From assembly GCA_036346405.1 (NCBI GenBank), contig CM070563.1, positions 23,169,022-23,233,021 on the forward strand: a DNA stretch of 64,000 nucleotides, read 5' to 3'. Both the position numbers and the translations under genes were made by a program. This stretch comes from Phyllostachys edulis. Taxonomy: Eukaryota > Streptophyta > Magnoliopsida > Poales > Poaceae. Positions 45,991 to 58,519 of this stretch are shown one piece after another. Every line of letters begins with the position of its first letter. Position 1 is the first letter of the stretch. A model generated the notes under the pieces. It did not search any database. It saw nothing but the letters and a program-made list of their open reading frames with translations, and was not told the origin of the DNA.

Positions 45991-46329
45991 TGAACCATCT
46001 GGTGGAAGCTCGAATGAATTAGATAAGGTAGCAAGCATAAGGTAAGTTAAGAACAAACCAGGGGATCGGTTAAACCCAACAAACACAGCACAAAAAATTC
46101 AATTGAAACCACTATATTATTAAGGGTCTTAGCATGGCCGCAACAAGTGCCTAAGGGCTCTTGCAGCTCATACTACACACAAGAAAACGAAAAATGAACC
46201 TAACACACAATCTAATATCTAAAGGATGACACTAGTAAACTTAAGCTGGTGCGGCTCCTGCACACTAAGCCTCAACTGACCAAACCTAACTATCGACTGC
46301 CTCACTCACTAAGGTAACCTCCACAACCA

Positions 46330-47000
46330 CGACGACGCTCTTCCCTGCCGTAGGCTAGCGGACGAGTTGGCATCCTCACGAATTGACCCTGATGACCTGG
46401 AACTAGTCAACAGGAACAGGTGGCTTGGGTGCAGGCATGACCAGCTCTAGCTCCTTAGGTAGACGTACAAGTGGCTCTTGGGCGTACAAAGCTTGCTCCA
46501 ACTCTACAATCCTCTCATCTGCAAACTGCATCGTCTCGTAGGCTCACTGTAGCTCTATGGTAGTAGTCTCCGAGGCTCCCTCTTAGGTGGCGATGAAGTG
46601 AGCAAGGTGAACCACAGTTGCATCTTCTTCTCGATCAGTGGATGGGTAGCCAGCTGGACGGTTCATTGTGGAGGCACGGGGGCAAAGGCGAAAAACTAAA
46701 CCCTTCAACTCGTCGGCGTAGATGTTGCACACTCATAGGATGGCAAGACGAGAAGACTCCTGGATCCCCTTCATTGGAGATGATCCTCTGAACGGTGATG
46801 TTCATGGGACGATTGGCCTTGGTATCCTCTCAGGCGTAGAACGTCAGTTGACACAGCACAGCACGACTCCGCCCATTCACCATCCAGTTGGTGCCTTGGT
46901 AGAGTGGCCTCTCGAATCCTCCAAGTGCTTATATAATCTTCCACAACTCAACAGTGAAACCTCCAATACGGTCTCCATAGGTGTGAAGACATGCCATCTA
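46330..47000 (-). pseudogene. orf0 remnant of element X
   Basis: Between the primer site and gag, minus-strand broken frames include MNRPAGYPSTDREED (near 46660) and FADERIVELEQALYAQEP (near 46510), the latter helical like the C-terminal tail of the Tekay orf0. It has several stops. The assignment rests on position and general resemblance. Confidence 0.5.
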
Positions 47001-47193
47001 ACAAAGACAGGTAAAAGGTAAGAACCAAATTAAAACCAATGAAGAGAAGACTTTTAGTAGTAGATGAGTCAAGAGAGGCAAGAGAAGTCAAGCAATTTGT
47101 TAATCTTGCAAGTTTTTTTTTTTGCTTTATAAAATAGTTTTGAATTTCTTAAGGACGACTGATCTAACTAAGGTCAAGACCTACAGTCAGTAT

Positions 47194-47206
47194 AGCTCTA
47201 ATACCA
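47194..47206 (-). promoter_or_regulatory. Primer-binding site of element X
   Basis: Reverse complement reads TGGTATTAGAGCT, the initiator tRNA-Met primer site with two changes, four bases from the LTR end at 47211. Confidence 0.8.
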
Positions 47207-50200
47207 CCTCTGTCGGGACCTAAATATGCAAATATGGACCCTCTGTGTAAAATGCACTAGTTCAGGATCACACTAGTGCACACAGTATCAACATAGATGA
47301 ATATCATTCCACACACGATGAATAGAAGGATAAACAACTAATTTGATTGATAAATAACGGTTGTGACCTTATGGTCCAGTTTACACTTATTAAGCCACGT
47401 AGGGCTGACACTAAATAAAGAGACGGTAGCAGAACGGAAACAACTCCAGCGGGAACCCATCGATTTGCCACAGGCAACCGACTGGGATCAAAACCTAGCG
47501 ATCACCATTCTCATAAAACTCATCCTCGAAAGCAGGCGAAGATTCCTCCACTTCAGCTGAATGATTGCAACAAGAATGAGTACTCTGAGTACTCAACAAG
47601 TTGTACCACATAATGCAATTATGGATGATGGTTTATTCCAAAGGATATAGCTTCTATGCTCATTTTGCAAAAAAAAAACATCATTTGCAATTGAATACAA
47701 ATAAAAGATTGAAAGTGTAATTTAAAATGAATAAACAATAATAGTTTAACAATTATTTTCATAAAGAACACAAAGTCTAATCAATTTCTTTCACACAGCC
47801 ATAGGAGTTTAACCACACAGTTGTCCCTCCCCTAGTGTTTTAATGAAAATCTACCGCTCGTGTGAAATCACCAAGCGTGTCCATGACCGTGGATGCAGCT
47901 ATTCGAATAGATTGATTAATACTCTATAGAGGTTTGTACACTTTACACACAAGATATAACTAGTGTAGCTAGCACTAATCATAACAAAACCTTTCTGAAA
48001 CTTCATCTTGACAATTGACAATCCTGTTGTGCATACTGACAGCACCAAACCTCACACAAGTTGTTGGCTTGTCGCACATCGTTGGACTTGGACACGGTGA
48101 ACCGCTCATAAATGTGAATCGTCACACGGACATAATAACACCTCCTCCATGGCATAGCTTAACCTATCTGCATGAGTAATCAATATCAAGACTTCATAAC
48201 TTACTAAATTAGGCATGTCCCGTAGCAGGCATGTAGTCATACAGTTGTGGCTCATTTCAATAGCGCTCAAAGTTAAGTCCTTAATTGACCAAGGCGAGAC
48301 TACCAATTACTACCAACTGTCACATTCATATTTTCCCAAGTCCACACAGCTCCACCATATCATAATTCCACCCACTTGCCTCGGTCTAAATGTTTTCCCA
48401 CCCTGTTGGTTAAGTGCAACACATGCCATCAACGAGTAACAACATACTGCACACAACTTTCCAGAAAGTACTCTATATTCACTTAGTCAAGTTTAGTTTT
48501 GCAACTCAAAATGATATAAATAACCCGTTGCATAGCTAAGTAGACTATTTATACCTAACCAACCCATGTTAGTGCTATAATCATACCAACTAATAATTAA
48601 CCAAACTAGGGTGACAAAATATCATGGTAATTCAATGAGCAAAGTGGATATAAACAAATAGGTGTATAGCTAATCCCAAAGCTTTTAAAAAAAATTAAAT
48701 ACTTGAAATAATATGCAATAGTTTGAATCAAAGTAATTTTGAAAAACTAGGTTCAACATGGTCAAAGGTACAACTTGCCTTGAAACAAGTCTTGGTACTG
48801 GTCTTGAGCTCGATCAACTCCTCCTTCCTCGAAAGCTCTCGAAGTATCATCGTCTACTAGCAAACGAAAGCAAAAACCCAAATAAACACAAAACAGAGCA
48901 ACAAATAAAATCCAAAATTTAAATAAAAATCTCAGGAAGGTAGGGCTTGAATTTAGAAACTTTAATGGGTTCAATTGGAGTTCGTATGAGGAAGAACGGG
49001 CTCTCGGAAGATTTAAATCTAAGAAAAAGAGAAAGAAAACACTATTTCAAATTTTCAGAATTTTCTTTCTAAAGGAAATCCCAAAATATTGTAGCAACAT
49101 GACGTCACCAACGAATTTTGGAATTAAAAGAAAATCTAGAAAATAGGAAATACAAGTGGGACCCACGGTATATAGACCAAGTCCACGAGGTTGAGTTGGT
49201 TCATGGTGGACCGGGTGCACACGATGAGGGGATGACATGCGGGTCCCGCAAGTTACTGGGTTAGGGCTTGGCTTCACCACGTGTGCTGCCACGCGGTGCC
49301 GACGAGGATGACACGGAGGCGATGGTGCTGAGGCGGAGCTGAGGTGGCATGCCACGGTGATTCAACGGCGGCGGCAAGATCGATCGAGAACTCCGTGAGC
49401 AATGCTCGATGGCGATGACGACAGTTGGGATCCGGGCAAAGGAGACATGATGAACACGATGACGCGGTCGATTCTCATCGGAGATGATCACAACGGCGGT
49501 GACGAGACTCAAGGCGGTAGAGCGGCTGGGGCAACGGTAATGGCAACGAATAAGAGGGTTCCCGAGGGCGGCGAGGTGCGCATAGGCTAGAACGCGAGAA
49601 GGAGAAACTAGGGAGGTGGACAACGGCTCTCGAAACTCACCAACGACGACACAATTGATGGCTAAACGGCGATGACAGAGGAAGAGAATACACTTCAATT
49701 CCTAGCAATGATGACACTTCACTCCGATTAGCTTCTCCGGGGGGTTGGCAACGACGAGGCGACTCTTTTGACATGAACAGGACTGCCGGAGAAGCTATGT
49801 AGTGGTGGCGCGACGAGCTTGGCCTTTGGTTTCAATGGTAGCGATGACGAACTAGAGAGGGGCGACTAAGGCTAGGGTTTCCGTGGTGAGGGCGACTCAG
49901 GGTGAGGAAGCGAAGGGGGTCGGGTGGCTTTTAAGGGTGTGTTTGGTTCAACGAACCAAACTGTCCAAGACCAAACGGTTCGAGAAATGGGCTCGTTCAT
50001 GCGTTCGGTTCCCTGAATGGAACCAAACGGTTCAGGACCAAACCATCCCACACAAGAGAATATTCCTTTGATATGCTGTATGAGTTGGTTCGTTGAAATC
50101 GAGTGAACCACACTGTTCACCCTCGTTTGTCTCCTCCCAATGCGTCCTCGCTCCTCCCAGCGCGCCGCCGCCCCGGCCTCCTTCCCCGACGAGCCACGTC

Positions 50201-50520
50201 GCCGCTCCGGCCTCCTTCCCCGGCGCCGATGACATCGGCTCCCTCCTCCTCCCTGGCGCCCTCCTCCTCGCCGGCCTCACCCGGATCCACCTCCCTCCTC
50301 CGCGCCGCCCTCCTCCACCTTCGTCCTCCTCGACGCCCCTCCTCCTCCCTAGCGACCTTCTCCTCGGCACCCTCCTCCCCGAGCCACTGCTGACTCGCCG
50401 CCGGAGGCTCTCAGAGCATGCACGGCGCGTGGCGCCCAAGCTCTACCCGCCCGCCAGCGAGAGGTTGAAGAAGCCACTGTCGCGCAGGGCCCGCTGGTCA
50501 GAGACTGCGAAGGGGTTGGG

Positions 50521-50946
50521 TGCGGCTAGGGCGTTAAGAACCATACGATTGAAATTGGACGGTCAGGATGCGCGGGATGATCGGATTGGTCCGAATCGCC
50601 CAATCAACCGTTCGATCAAGATTTAGCGGCCTGGATTGAGTTGGCGTTCGGACTGGTCCAAACGGCCCAATCGCTTTCAACCGTTGGATCCTCATCCGAT
50701 GGTTGCGCGCAAAGGTGGCTTGACCCAGGTGTGGCTAGGGCGTTAAGAACCATACGATTGAAATTGGACAATCAGGATGTGCGGGATGATCGGACTGGTC
50801 TGAACGGCCCAATCAACATGGACCGTTCGATCAAGATTTAACGGCCTAGATTGAGTTGGAGTTCGAACTGGTCCGAACGACCCAATCGCTTTCAACTGTT
50901 GGATCCTCATCCGACAGTTGCGCGCAAAAGGTGGCTTGACCCAGGT
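50521..50946. repeat. Two-copy direct repeat, 209 and 216 bp
   Basis: Units begin TG(C/T)GGCTAGGGCG at 50521 and 50730 and share the sequence throughout with scattered changes; a partial third start is at 50946. Confidence 0.8.
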
Positions 50947-51510
50947 GCGGCTAGAGGGTTTGGTTGAACCGTATCGTAACAGGCTCGGGCTAGGTGAACA
51001 GTGCTTGAGCCCAAGTTTTAAAAACAGATTGACCAAGAAGCAAAAGGGTTTGACCAAGGCTTTAAAAATAGGAATAAAATTTTTAAAATTCTAAAATACT
51101 TCAGAGGGGTTCCTGCGACAACCTAGTACTCAAATAAAATCTTAAAATTCACTCTTCAAGATTTAATGTGAATAGTTTAAATTCAAACTTAGAAAAGGTT
51201 ATTGATTTGAGTTTAAATTTTTCGAGGGTCAAAAGAGTTCCAAAAATTTGGTAAAAATTATTTTTATTCAAGATAATTAATATAGTATTTTAATAAATTA
51301 TTTTCAAAAGATAAACAAGAGTTTTTGTTCTTGTTTTCTTTTGGAGCTAATATATGAGTTGTGGGTTTAAACTTTATTCGAAAATTTTCAAGTGCAATAA
51401 ATGATGCAAACGTTTCCAATATAGTATTTTAATAATATATTTCCAGAAGAAGTTTAATCCTTTAAATAATGACTATGAGTTGTATTCCAACTTTAGTTAC
51501 TTGCATCACT

Positions 51511-51784
51511 GATGTCGTCAAATATTGTTAGATGTCGTCAAATGTCATCAAATATCGGCAAATATCGTTAGATATCATAAAATATCATTAGATGTCATCA
51601 AATATCGGCAAATATCGTCAAATGTCGGCAAATATCGTCAAATGTCGATAAATATTGGTAAATGTTGTCAAATGTCAACAAATATCGTCAAATGTCGATA
51701 AATATTGTTAAATATCATTAAATATCGTCAAATATCGTCAAATGTCGTCAAATATTGTCAAATATCATCAAATATCGTCAAATG
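51511..51784. repeat. Minisatellite, 10-bp unit AAATATCGTC
   Basis: About 27 consecutive units of the form AAAT(A/G)TCG(T/G)C with little variation in length. The period equals roughly one DNA helical turn. Confidence 0.85.
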
Positions 51785-52533
51785 CGAGAGGGTTATCATA
51801 TCCAACTTCATCCACCAAACCAAACAACATCTTGAACCATCTAGAATCATCCTATACAACTAACCAAACAAAACCCTGTATCATCCCATACAACCAACCA
51901 AACAGACTGACTGTATCATCCCATACAGGATGATCCCATCCTACCCGTACCATCCCATCCCATTCAACCATATCCCACTAACCAAACGCACCCTAAATGC
52001 AGTAGAGGGAAGGATCCGGAACGGGGATAGCAACGCTGTGTGTCAGGGACGGACATAACAAGGAGGCCGAGGCAAGGACGGGAAGAAGATGGCACTAACG
52101 AGGTGGGCCCACTCGGCAGCGAGAGGGGGAGGGTGAGGTGGATCGGGCTAGGCCACACACGTGAGAAGAAGTCAAGGGGAAATGGGTTGGGAAGGAAAAG
52201 GAAATGGGCCGGCAAATTGGAAATCGGCCCGAAAGGTTTTTCCTGAGATTTAAATATGTTTTGCATTTTAGAAATACCAGAAGATTCTGGCAAATTAAAA
52301 ATAGCAAATGAACTTAGAAAATTCCAAAAAAATATGGAAAATATTTTCAAGCATAAAGAACTCAAATAAAATAGTTTTGGAATTAATTAATGTTTAGACC
52401 AGTCACATTAAATTGTTTTGATATTTGAAAGCCCCGTTTAAGCTTTATTAAATCCAAATAAAATTGGTGAAATTTTCCAAGGGACTAAACTACTCAAAAA
52501 GATTTCAAAACTCAAAAAAATTGGGATGTTACA

Positions 52534-54835
52534 ATGCCACACGAGGTAGGAATTAGGCTTAAAACATGAAATTGATTGTGTTGGGCTAGAAGTCTAATTG
52601 ACTTGGTAGGCTAGACCAAGTCACTGGTGAGCCTTCTCATACGCTATATGGATGTGGTAGCCAACGAACCCCAGCACCTGAGCATGCTGTTCATCTTCCT
52701 CCTTCAACACGGGTAGGTAGAGGCATAGACCTCTTGTTGGTAGGCCTTGCCCGAAGGAACGATCCGCCCCGGCACATCATCGAGCGCCTCCTACCTCCTG
52801 AGCTTCATCCTAGCCTCCCGAGCCGGCTCCGTCCTCTTGCCTCCTCCAACCTCCCCACACACACACACACACACACTGCCAAGTGTGCCGCTGCCACCCA
52901 AGAGTTTGTCCCCCGCCACTACCGCCCCCTCTCCTCCCGCTGCGACCACTTGCCTCCTCCTCTCTCTCGCTGTTGCCGCCGCTCGCCTCCATCTCCGTCG
53001 CCCTGGCCTCCCTCTAAATCCGGGCCCCGATGAACTCAAACCCCTAACCCTAATCAGGCAAACCACGAATCTCCTAATAAAATCGTAAGGCCACAAATTC
53101 GACTGATTTCATAAAAAATTCCATACGACATATGTTTAGCACTTACCAAGATTCAGAATTTGTCACACGAAAAGTGAGCAAAATGGTGTAGCTCGTGAAC
53201 TTGCATAGCTTGCAAAAAGTCTGAACCATTGTGCGGTTTGGCGGGAGCAAGTTCCCTTTTGTATTGAACACCTGATTTTTCATGAGATCCCTCAAAGATC
53301 CTGAGTAATTTATAAAGCTCTCTTTTCATTTAAAAAAAAAGAAAGAAAGAATATGTGGGTTCGTCCAAAGTCTGAACAGGTCGTGTAAGCATTCGTTTGA
53401 GAAAGGAGACATCGTGCTCATCTTCAGAAATGGTGCACAACGATTCTGCTGTTCAGGGGATGCCAAACTATTGCCCATAGGAGGCCCAAGAGTGAGCATA
53501 ACGTCCCGGTTACGCCTGAAGACCTGAGTGTCCATGGGAAAATGACATCGAACAGCATACCCACGCGAAGCGCAACACGAGGCCGAGCCCATGAACTCTG
53601 CGGCCATTGGACTGGATGTGCAGTGGTTCAGTTATTGCTTGCAGCTAACTAGCCTGAGTGCCTGACAGAGGGTTTCGCTAGTTGTAAATGTGGTTGGTAC
53701 TCGCAGAGGGCGACTACATCATAGTATCATATCCACCAGTAAAGTAAATCTGTTTAAATTTAGATTTAAAAAAGTTTAACAATGAGTATTCGTATCCCTT
53801 TGATTTTTACAAGGTGTGGATTGACTTGGCACGGTCTTCTAGACAAAGCTAAAATTTGGTAAAATAAATGTTGTTTGGATTGCAGCCAAACTAAATTATT
53901 TTGGTTTGCAATTTCCTTGTTTTCAGATTGCCCAAGCGTAAGATTGAATCTGGTTGGTATGACTAAATTTTTTGTCGGCGTTGGTACCAAATATAGGCTA
54001 TATCCAATTCGGTAACTTTGAGTCGGTTTATTTGTTTCCCACGAGAACCAATCTGGTTTTTGGAAGGATATCAGAACAACCGATTAGAGTCGTGTTGGTC
54101 TCTGTGCCTTTCGTTTTTCTGGCCGAACAATACACATGGTCGGTTGTATACTTGTATCTTTAGGAATGTCATGTTTTTTTTTTTTTGTTGAGTTCGTATG
54201 AGTCTGCGTGCCAATGTGCGTGAGAATATTTATTTGTAGTCCCGTTTCGTACTCCTACGAGTATATACTCCCACTTCTAATATATCACTTAAATGCATAT
54301 ATTATACTTTTTTTATCATTTTCAGTATACTTAAATACCAATTATAAGATACTCCAATGCGACTTGATTGAAAAAATTTTATTGGAGTCTTTTGTTTTTT
54401 TGCTATATACCCTTTTTATATATAAAAAAGTATATACACAATTTTTGCTATAAAAGTGGAAATTAATGAAATTTTTCATAGAACTCACTTTGAGGTATCT
54501 TATAATCATTATTAGAGTGTGCTTAAATAGATAAAAATATATCATCATACGATTTAAGTGGTATATATATATACACGCCATGTAATGTAATCCTTAGAGT
54601 TTTGATAGTACGTGAGTTTAATTAGCGAGTCGCCACGAGGGTCTAATCCCGCTGTCGTGTGATGTTTCTTTGTCAGATTCTTTTGAGAGTTCTTATCTTT
54701 GCACGTGGATTCCAATTGCGGTGTTGGTTTTGGGCTAGTTGGATCATTGATCCTTATCTTTCGTTTGTGTATTGTCATGTGCAGGGAAGGAAGATTATTT
54801 ATCAAAGTGTGAATTGTATCTTATATTCGTGCTCT
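52534..54835. other. Flanking sequence without a supported gene
   Basis: It holds a short (CA)n run (52857-52876), a GC-rich block (52735-53030) with compositional open frames, and a 93-codon minus-strand frame (53607-53326) without a domain I know. From 53750 it is AT-rich. It may be host intergenic DNA or older unrecognised repeats. Confidence 0.4.
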
Positions 54836-55023
54836 CACTACTAGAAAACGCCATGATCCCTAGGGCTGGTTTTACTAGGGAACACTCCAAAAACAGTAGG
54901 GAACACATTTCTCTAGTGTGATTCGTAGGGAACAATTCCATGGGAAAAGAACGTGGGGAACGAGAAAGTGCCCTACGGTTTCCTTAAAAAACCGTAGGAG
55001 AATATTTTTTTCCCGTGGGTTTG

Positions 55024-55173
55024 AAACCGTAGGGAAAATTGCTGACATGGCATGGTGTCTGGCCTGTAGATATTGTTTCCCCACGTTTTCAGTTTCAATT
55101 AAAACCGTAGGGAAAATTGCTGACATGGCATGGTGTCCAGACATTGTTTCCCCTACGTTTTCAGTTTCAATTA
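55024..55173. repeat. Tandem duplication in the CACTA-2 subterminal region
   Basis: Two successive copies of a 72-78-bp unit starting AAACCGTAGGGAAAATTGC, each carrying one ACCGTAGGGAA motif. Confidence 0.8.
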
Positions 55174-55574
55174 ACTGTAGGGAACTTCTATATGTGATTT
55201 TTTTTCAGCACCCTATCAAAATGATTTCCTACCGAATTTGATTATTTTTATAGCACCATATAAAGCACTAGGTCTAAACATTTTCTAGCAACATTTAAAT
55301 ATTTTACTACATGAATAATACAACTCAGAACATCACCACACAAACAATATCAATCAAAACACCAAGCTACAGATCATAAAGATATTGCTCATATTGTCAC
55401 TTACAAAATTCAATACAAACATAGTTGTTCCTCCTAAAAGGTTTGTAGCATGCTAACATGAAAATGACATAAACGTTATCCAACAACAAAAGGAGGTACA
55501 TTCACCACTTGCATCAAAGTTTATACATCCATATGGTTGAAATATTTCCATAAACTCTTCTAATGTGGCTGATA

Positions 55575-57121
55575 TCAAAATGGGGTAAGACCACCATCCA
55601 AATCAGGGGAATAGCTCCCGTCAGCACTACCAGATGCGTTGACATAGCCTCCAAACATTCCTTGAGCAATTATGCTCAATGTCTCATCTGGATTCTCATC
55701 TCCGGTTGCTGAACCAATGGTATGGGCCTGTACAAGACAAGAATTTGAATATAGAATACAAAAAACAAACAGAAAAATAATAGGCATAGTACTGTATGGG
55801 AAAGCTAGAGTTCAATACTTCAAACAGGAAACAACTCAGAGTTGATTACATAACAAGGTTACACCAACACCAATGCATTGGTGTCAAGACTTGGACAATT
55901 TAACTATTCCACTCTTTTGAGTTCTGACATACATATGCATATCTCATGAACTAGCCATTGTTTCATAAGATCATTAGAGGGGAAGAATTGAACTACGTGT
56001 GACAACAAGCTCCTGTTTTAGATTGTGCTTTAAAATATGCCTTTGGAAGTCTGGAAATCGTGATGAGATGAAAATAATATCCAACTAAAACTGCTCTGAT
56101 ATCAAACTGTTATCTTGATTTTTAATAAGAATGAAGTATAATCACTTTCGATAAATCTTTTTCCTTGACTTGCGCCAGTCTTGCCTAGAAAATCGCCAAT
56201 GTATATATGTATAGAATGTACACTTGTGTGTAAGCTTAGAGTTGTGGTCTTTACTTCCCAGTACTGGTCGTGATCGATTCTAAAATGATTAGTTTTGGCT
56301 GAACTTAATCTACCTAGGATAGGAATATGCAATTATGCATGCATACTGATCACTTTGCTGTGGTAACATATTATATATATAATAAAAGTACTCTCTATTT
56401 AAGTAACCAGGCTAATGCATTGATACTTGTTAATTAAAGTGCAAGCTAGTGCTACAGGCTGGCTAGTTGGTTGATGTCTCCATGCTAGCAATTGAAGAGG
56501 GCTAAAAAAAATTGAAACAAAGGGAACTACAATTTTTTTAGTCATCTTATATCAAGGGCTTTATATTTTTGCTACGTACTTCTTGTTAGTAAGTGTTTAC
56601 CCATTGCGTTGAAAGCATAAGTCGGTTACATTTTTAGCACTACATAGAAATGTTAGTATATATATATCTTAAGAAACAAATGTGTACATCTTGCATCAAC
56701 TTTTACAGCTTAATTCTATCCATTACAATGCGCACACACTATTTTTGCTTGGCATAGATCTTAGTCCAATAAGTTAAGATGTGTAACAAATATTGCAACA
56801 TAAGTTCCAAAACTAAGAAATAACTGAAAATTACCGGGCATGCAAGCAGACTTCTTTAGTGTTCAAATAATTAGGATCCCGAGGATTTGAACCTCTATGT
56901 GTATACACCCATGCCTCAATTGGAGATACTTCTCGCCCTTCTTTTTAGACTACATAAAAGGATATCAATTTAAATGCATGCACAAGGAGTCCATTACATA
57001 ATGAACAAAAGTTAAGTAAGTCACCAAAGATATCGTAGCAATAGAGTTGGACCCTCCTTTGTGAGGTTTGTATCTCTTGTTGTAGCGATTGGCTCGATTA
57101 ATCTCTGATTTTTTCTTCCAA
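55575..57121 (-). pseudogene. TNPA-like gene remnant of CACTA-2
   Basis: Exon-like segments on the minus strand: 57121-57025 has SEINRANRYNKRYKPHKGGS, matching the NRA-K-PHxxGS motif of Transposase_24 proteins; about 56945-56835 has GREVSPIEAWVYTHRGS, matching the following GRxPSxIExWxxTH motif; 55727-55575 is a C-terminal exon ending DLDGGLTPF. Splice borders are canonical (for example CCG|GTAA at 56835/56834, TACAG| before 55727). The N-terminal exons are not seen; the sequence upstream is GC-rich and unrecognised. Confidence 0.75.
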
Positions 57122-57399
57122 CTGGAGGTGTGCCCTGAGCAAGGGAGGGATCGGGGAGTAGAGAGGAAGGGGTTATACCTTAGTCGCCGCAAAGAAGACA
57201 ATCATGAACAAAGACACCCACCAACGCCACCTTATGCATCACAGAGCAAGGGAGGGATCAGGAGTAGAGAGGAAGGGGTTATACCTTAGTGCGCCGCAGA
57301 AAGACAATCATCAACAGCACCCCACCAGCTTCACCTTATGCATGCAACAAACAACCACATCAAAACTTTAATCAAGCACAAAACTCAACATAAGAGTAA

Positions 57400-58250
57400 A
57401 GCTAGTAGATTAGAGAGCAGGGAAGCAGGAAGGGGAGGTGAGCCGCAATGACGAGGCGGCGGGCGGCGGGAGGCCGAGCTTGCTGAGTTGAGCAATGGCC
57501 GAGGCGGCGCTGCCACTGTGTCGCGCCAAGGGGGGAACCAGAGGGGAGAGGCGCGCGGCAGGGAGCAACCGACCAGCGATCGCAGAGGAGGAACCGGAGG
57601 AGGGCGACGCTGGACAAGGGAGCTACGGCGGCATGGGGGCGAGAGCCATGGCGGCATGGGAGGAGGCGGGGGAGCTCTGGACGGCCAGATCGAGCCATGA
57701 CAGCGCAGGAGGTGGCGGCGGAGCCAGATCTGAGCCGGAGCGACGCAGCGGTGGTGGCACCAAGGGGAGGGCAGGCCGGAGGCGGCGTACGCTCGGACGG
57801 GTCGCAACAGGCCGCAGGAGGCACGGGGATGGGGAGCGAACCGAGGGCGCAGGGAGGCGCTGGACCGAAGCCAACGGCCGGTGGCCGGGTGCGGCACAGG
57901 AGAGCCGGAGGTGGCGCCATCGGAAGAGGGGAGGATAAGAGATTTGGGGTGTAGAGGAGGGCTGCACCTTCAATGGGGATGGAGAGGAGGGGATTTGGGT
58001 GGGGGGTAGAGAGGAGTTGACGAGGGCATTTGGGGGTGGAGGTTTCAGGGAGGGGGAACGGTGGGGACCTAGGAGGAGACTGACGGCGGCGGGAGGAAAA
58101 TTTTCCCTGGAGAAGGCGGCGGGATTTGGGGGGGCGGTCGAGTTTGGGCGGAGCGGCAGGGAGCCAGGGACTAAGAAAATTTTGTGCGGAGGTCGAGTTT
58201 GGCCGGAGGGAATGAGTGAAAATTTGGCGGGATGCCAATTTTTTTTGAGG
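57400..58250. other. GC-rich block of CACTA-2
   Basis: GC-rich sequence with long overlapping open frames on both strands, including 283 codons on the minus strand (58253-57402). Pro/Ser/Arg-rich translation with no domain. Probably the promoter and leader of the CACTA gene or captured host 5' sequence. Confidence 0.45.
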
Positions 58251-58519
58251 CAAACGAAATTCATGTCCCTACGGTTCTCAATCTCATGGTAGGGAACTAT
58301 CCACCTCAGCACTCAATCCGTGTTGGCAGACGCCACCATGGTCTTGGCGGGCCCTCTCCTCCAGATTTCCCTACAATTTACATTAAACTATAGGGAACAT
58401 ATGCTTTCCCTACGTTTATTTGATCTCACCATAGGGATATGTTCTTTCCCGTGGATTAGATTTCCACCACTAGGGAAATAATAAAACCGTAGGGAACATT
58501 GGCGTTTCTAGTAGTGTCT

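Larger units (their letters stand above)
49935..51993. mobile_element. PIF/Harbinger-like non-autonomous element (2.06 kb)
   Basis: Terminal inverted repeats GGGTGTGTTTGGTT and GGGTGCGTTTGGTT, flanked by TAA on both sides (49932-49934, 51994-51996). The interior has a GC-rich block (50120-50460), two copies of a 209-216-bp direct repeat (from 50521 and 50730, with a third start at 50946), and a 10-bp minisatellite. No transposase is recognisable. It splits the TTTAAAAG TATA-like box of LTR C. Confidence 0.75.
47211..52533 (-). mobile_element. 5' LTR of element X (LTR C), interrupted by a PIF-like element
   Basis: On the minus strand it starts TGTAACATCCCAA at 52533 and ends at 47211 (plus strand TGTCGGGACC) beside the primer site. 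Without the 2059-bp insert and its TAA duplication it is about 3.26 kb. It shares modules with LTRs A, B and D: GTGAGT donor-like site (49640), mini-exon-like segment (48853-48779), GC donor-like site (48778) and acceptor-like site (47558-47557). Confidence 0.88.
54836..58516 (-). mobile_element. CACTA-2: non-autonomous CACTA transposon (3.68 kb)
   Basis: Starts CACTACTAGAAAACGCC and ends GGCGTTTCTAGTAGTG, flanked by a perfect 3-bp TSD TCT (54833-54835, 58517-58519). Subterminal motif (A)CCGTAGGGAA recurs in both orientations near both ends. It carries TNPA-like exons on the minus strand and a GC-rich block, but no TNPD transposase. Its terminus differs from CACTA-1 (CACTACTAGAAA versus CACTACAACA), so it is a separate family. 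Confidence 0.92.

Noticed and set aside
53326..53607. 93-codon minus-strand frame as a host gene
   Set aside because: No recognisable domain, no clear promoter or splice context; left as unassigned.
57402..58253. 283-codon minus-strand open frame as a gene
   Set aside because: Extreme Pro/Ser/Arg composition, open frames on several other frames in the same place, no domain. Explained by GC richness; mentioned only as a possible chimeric exon.
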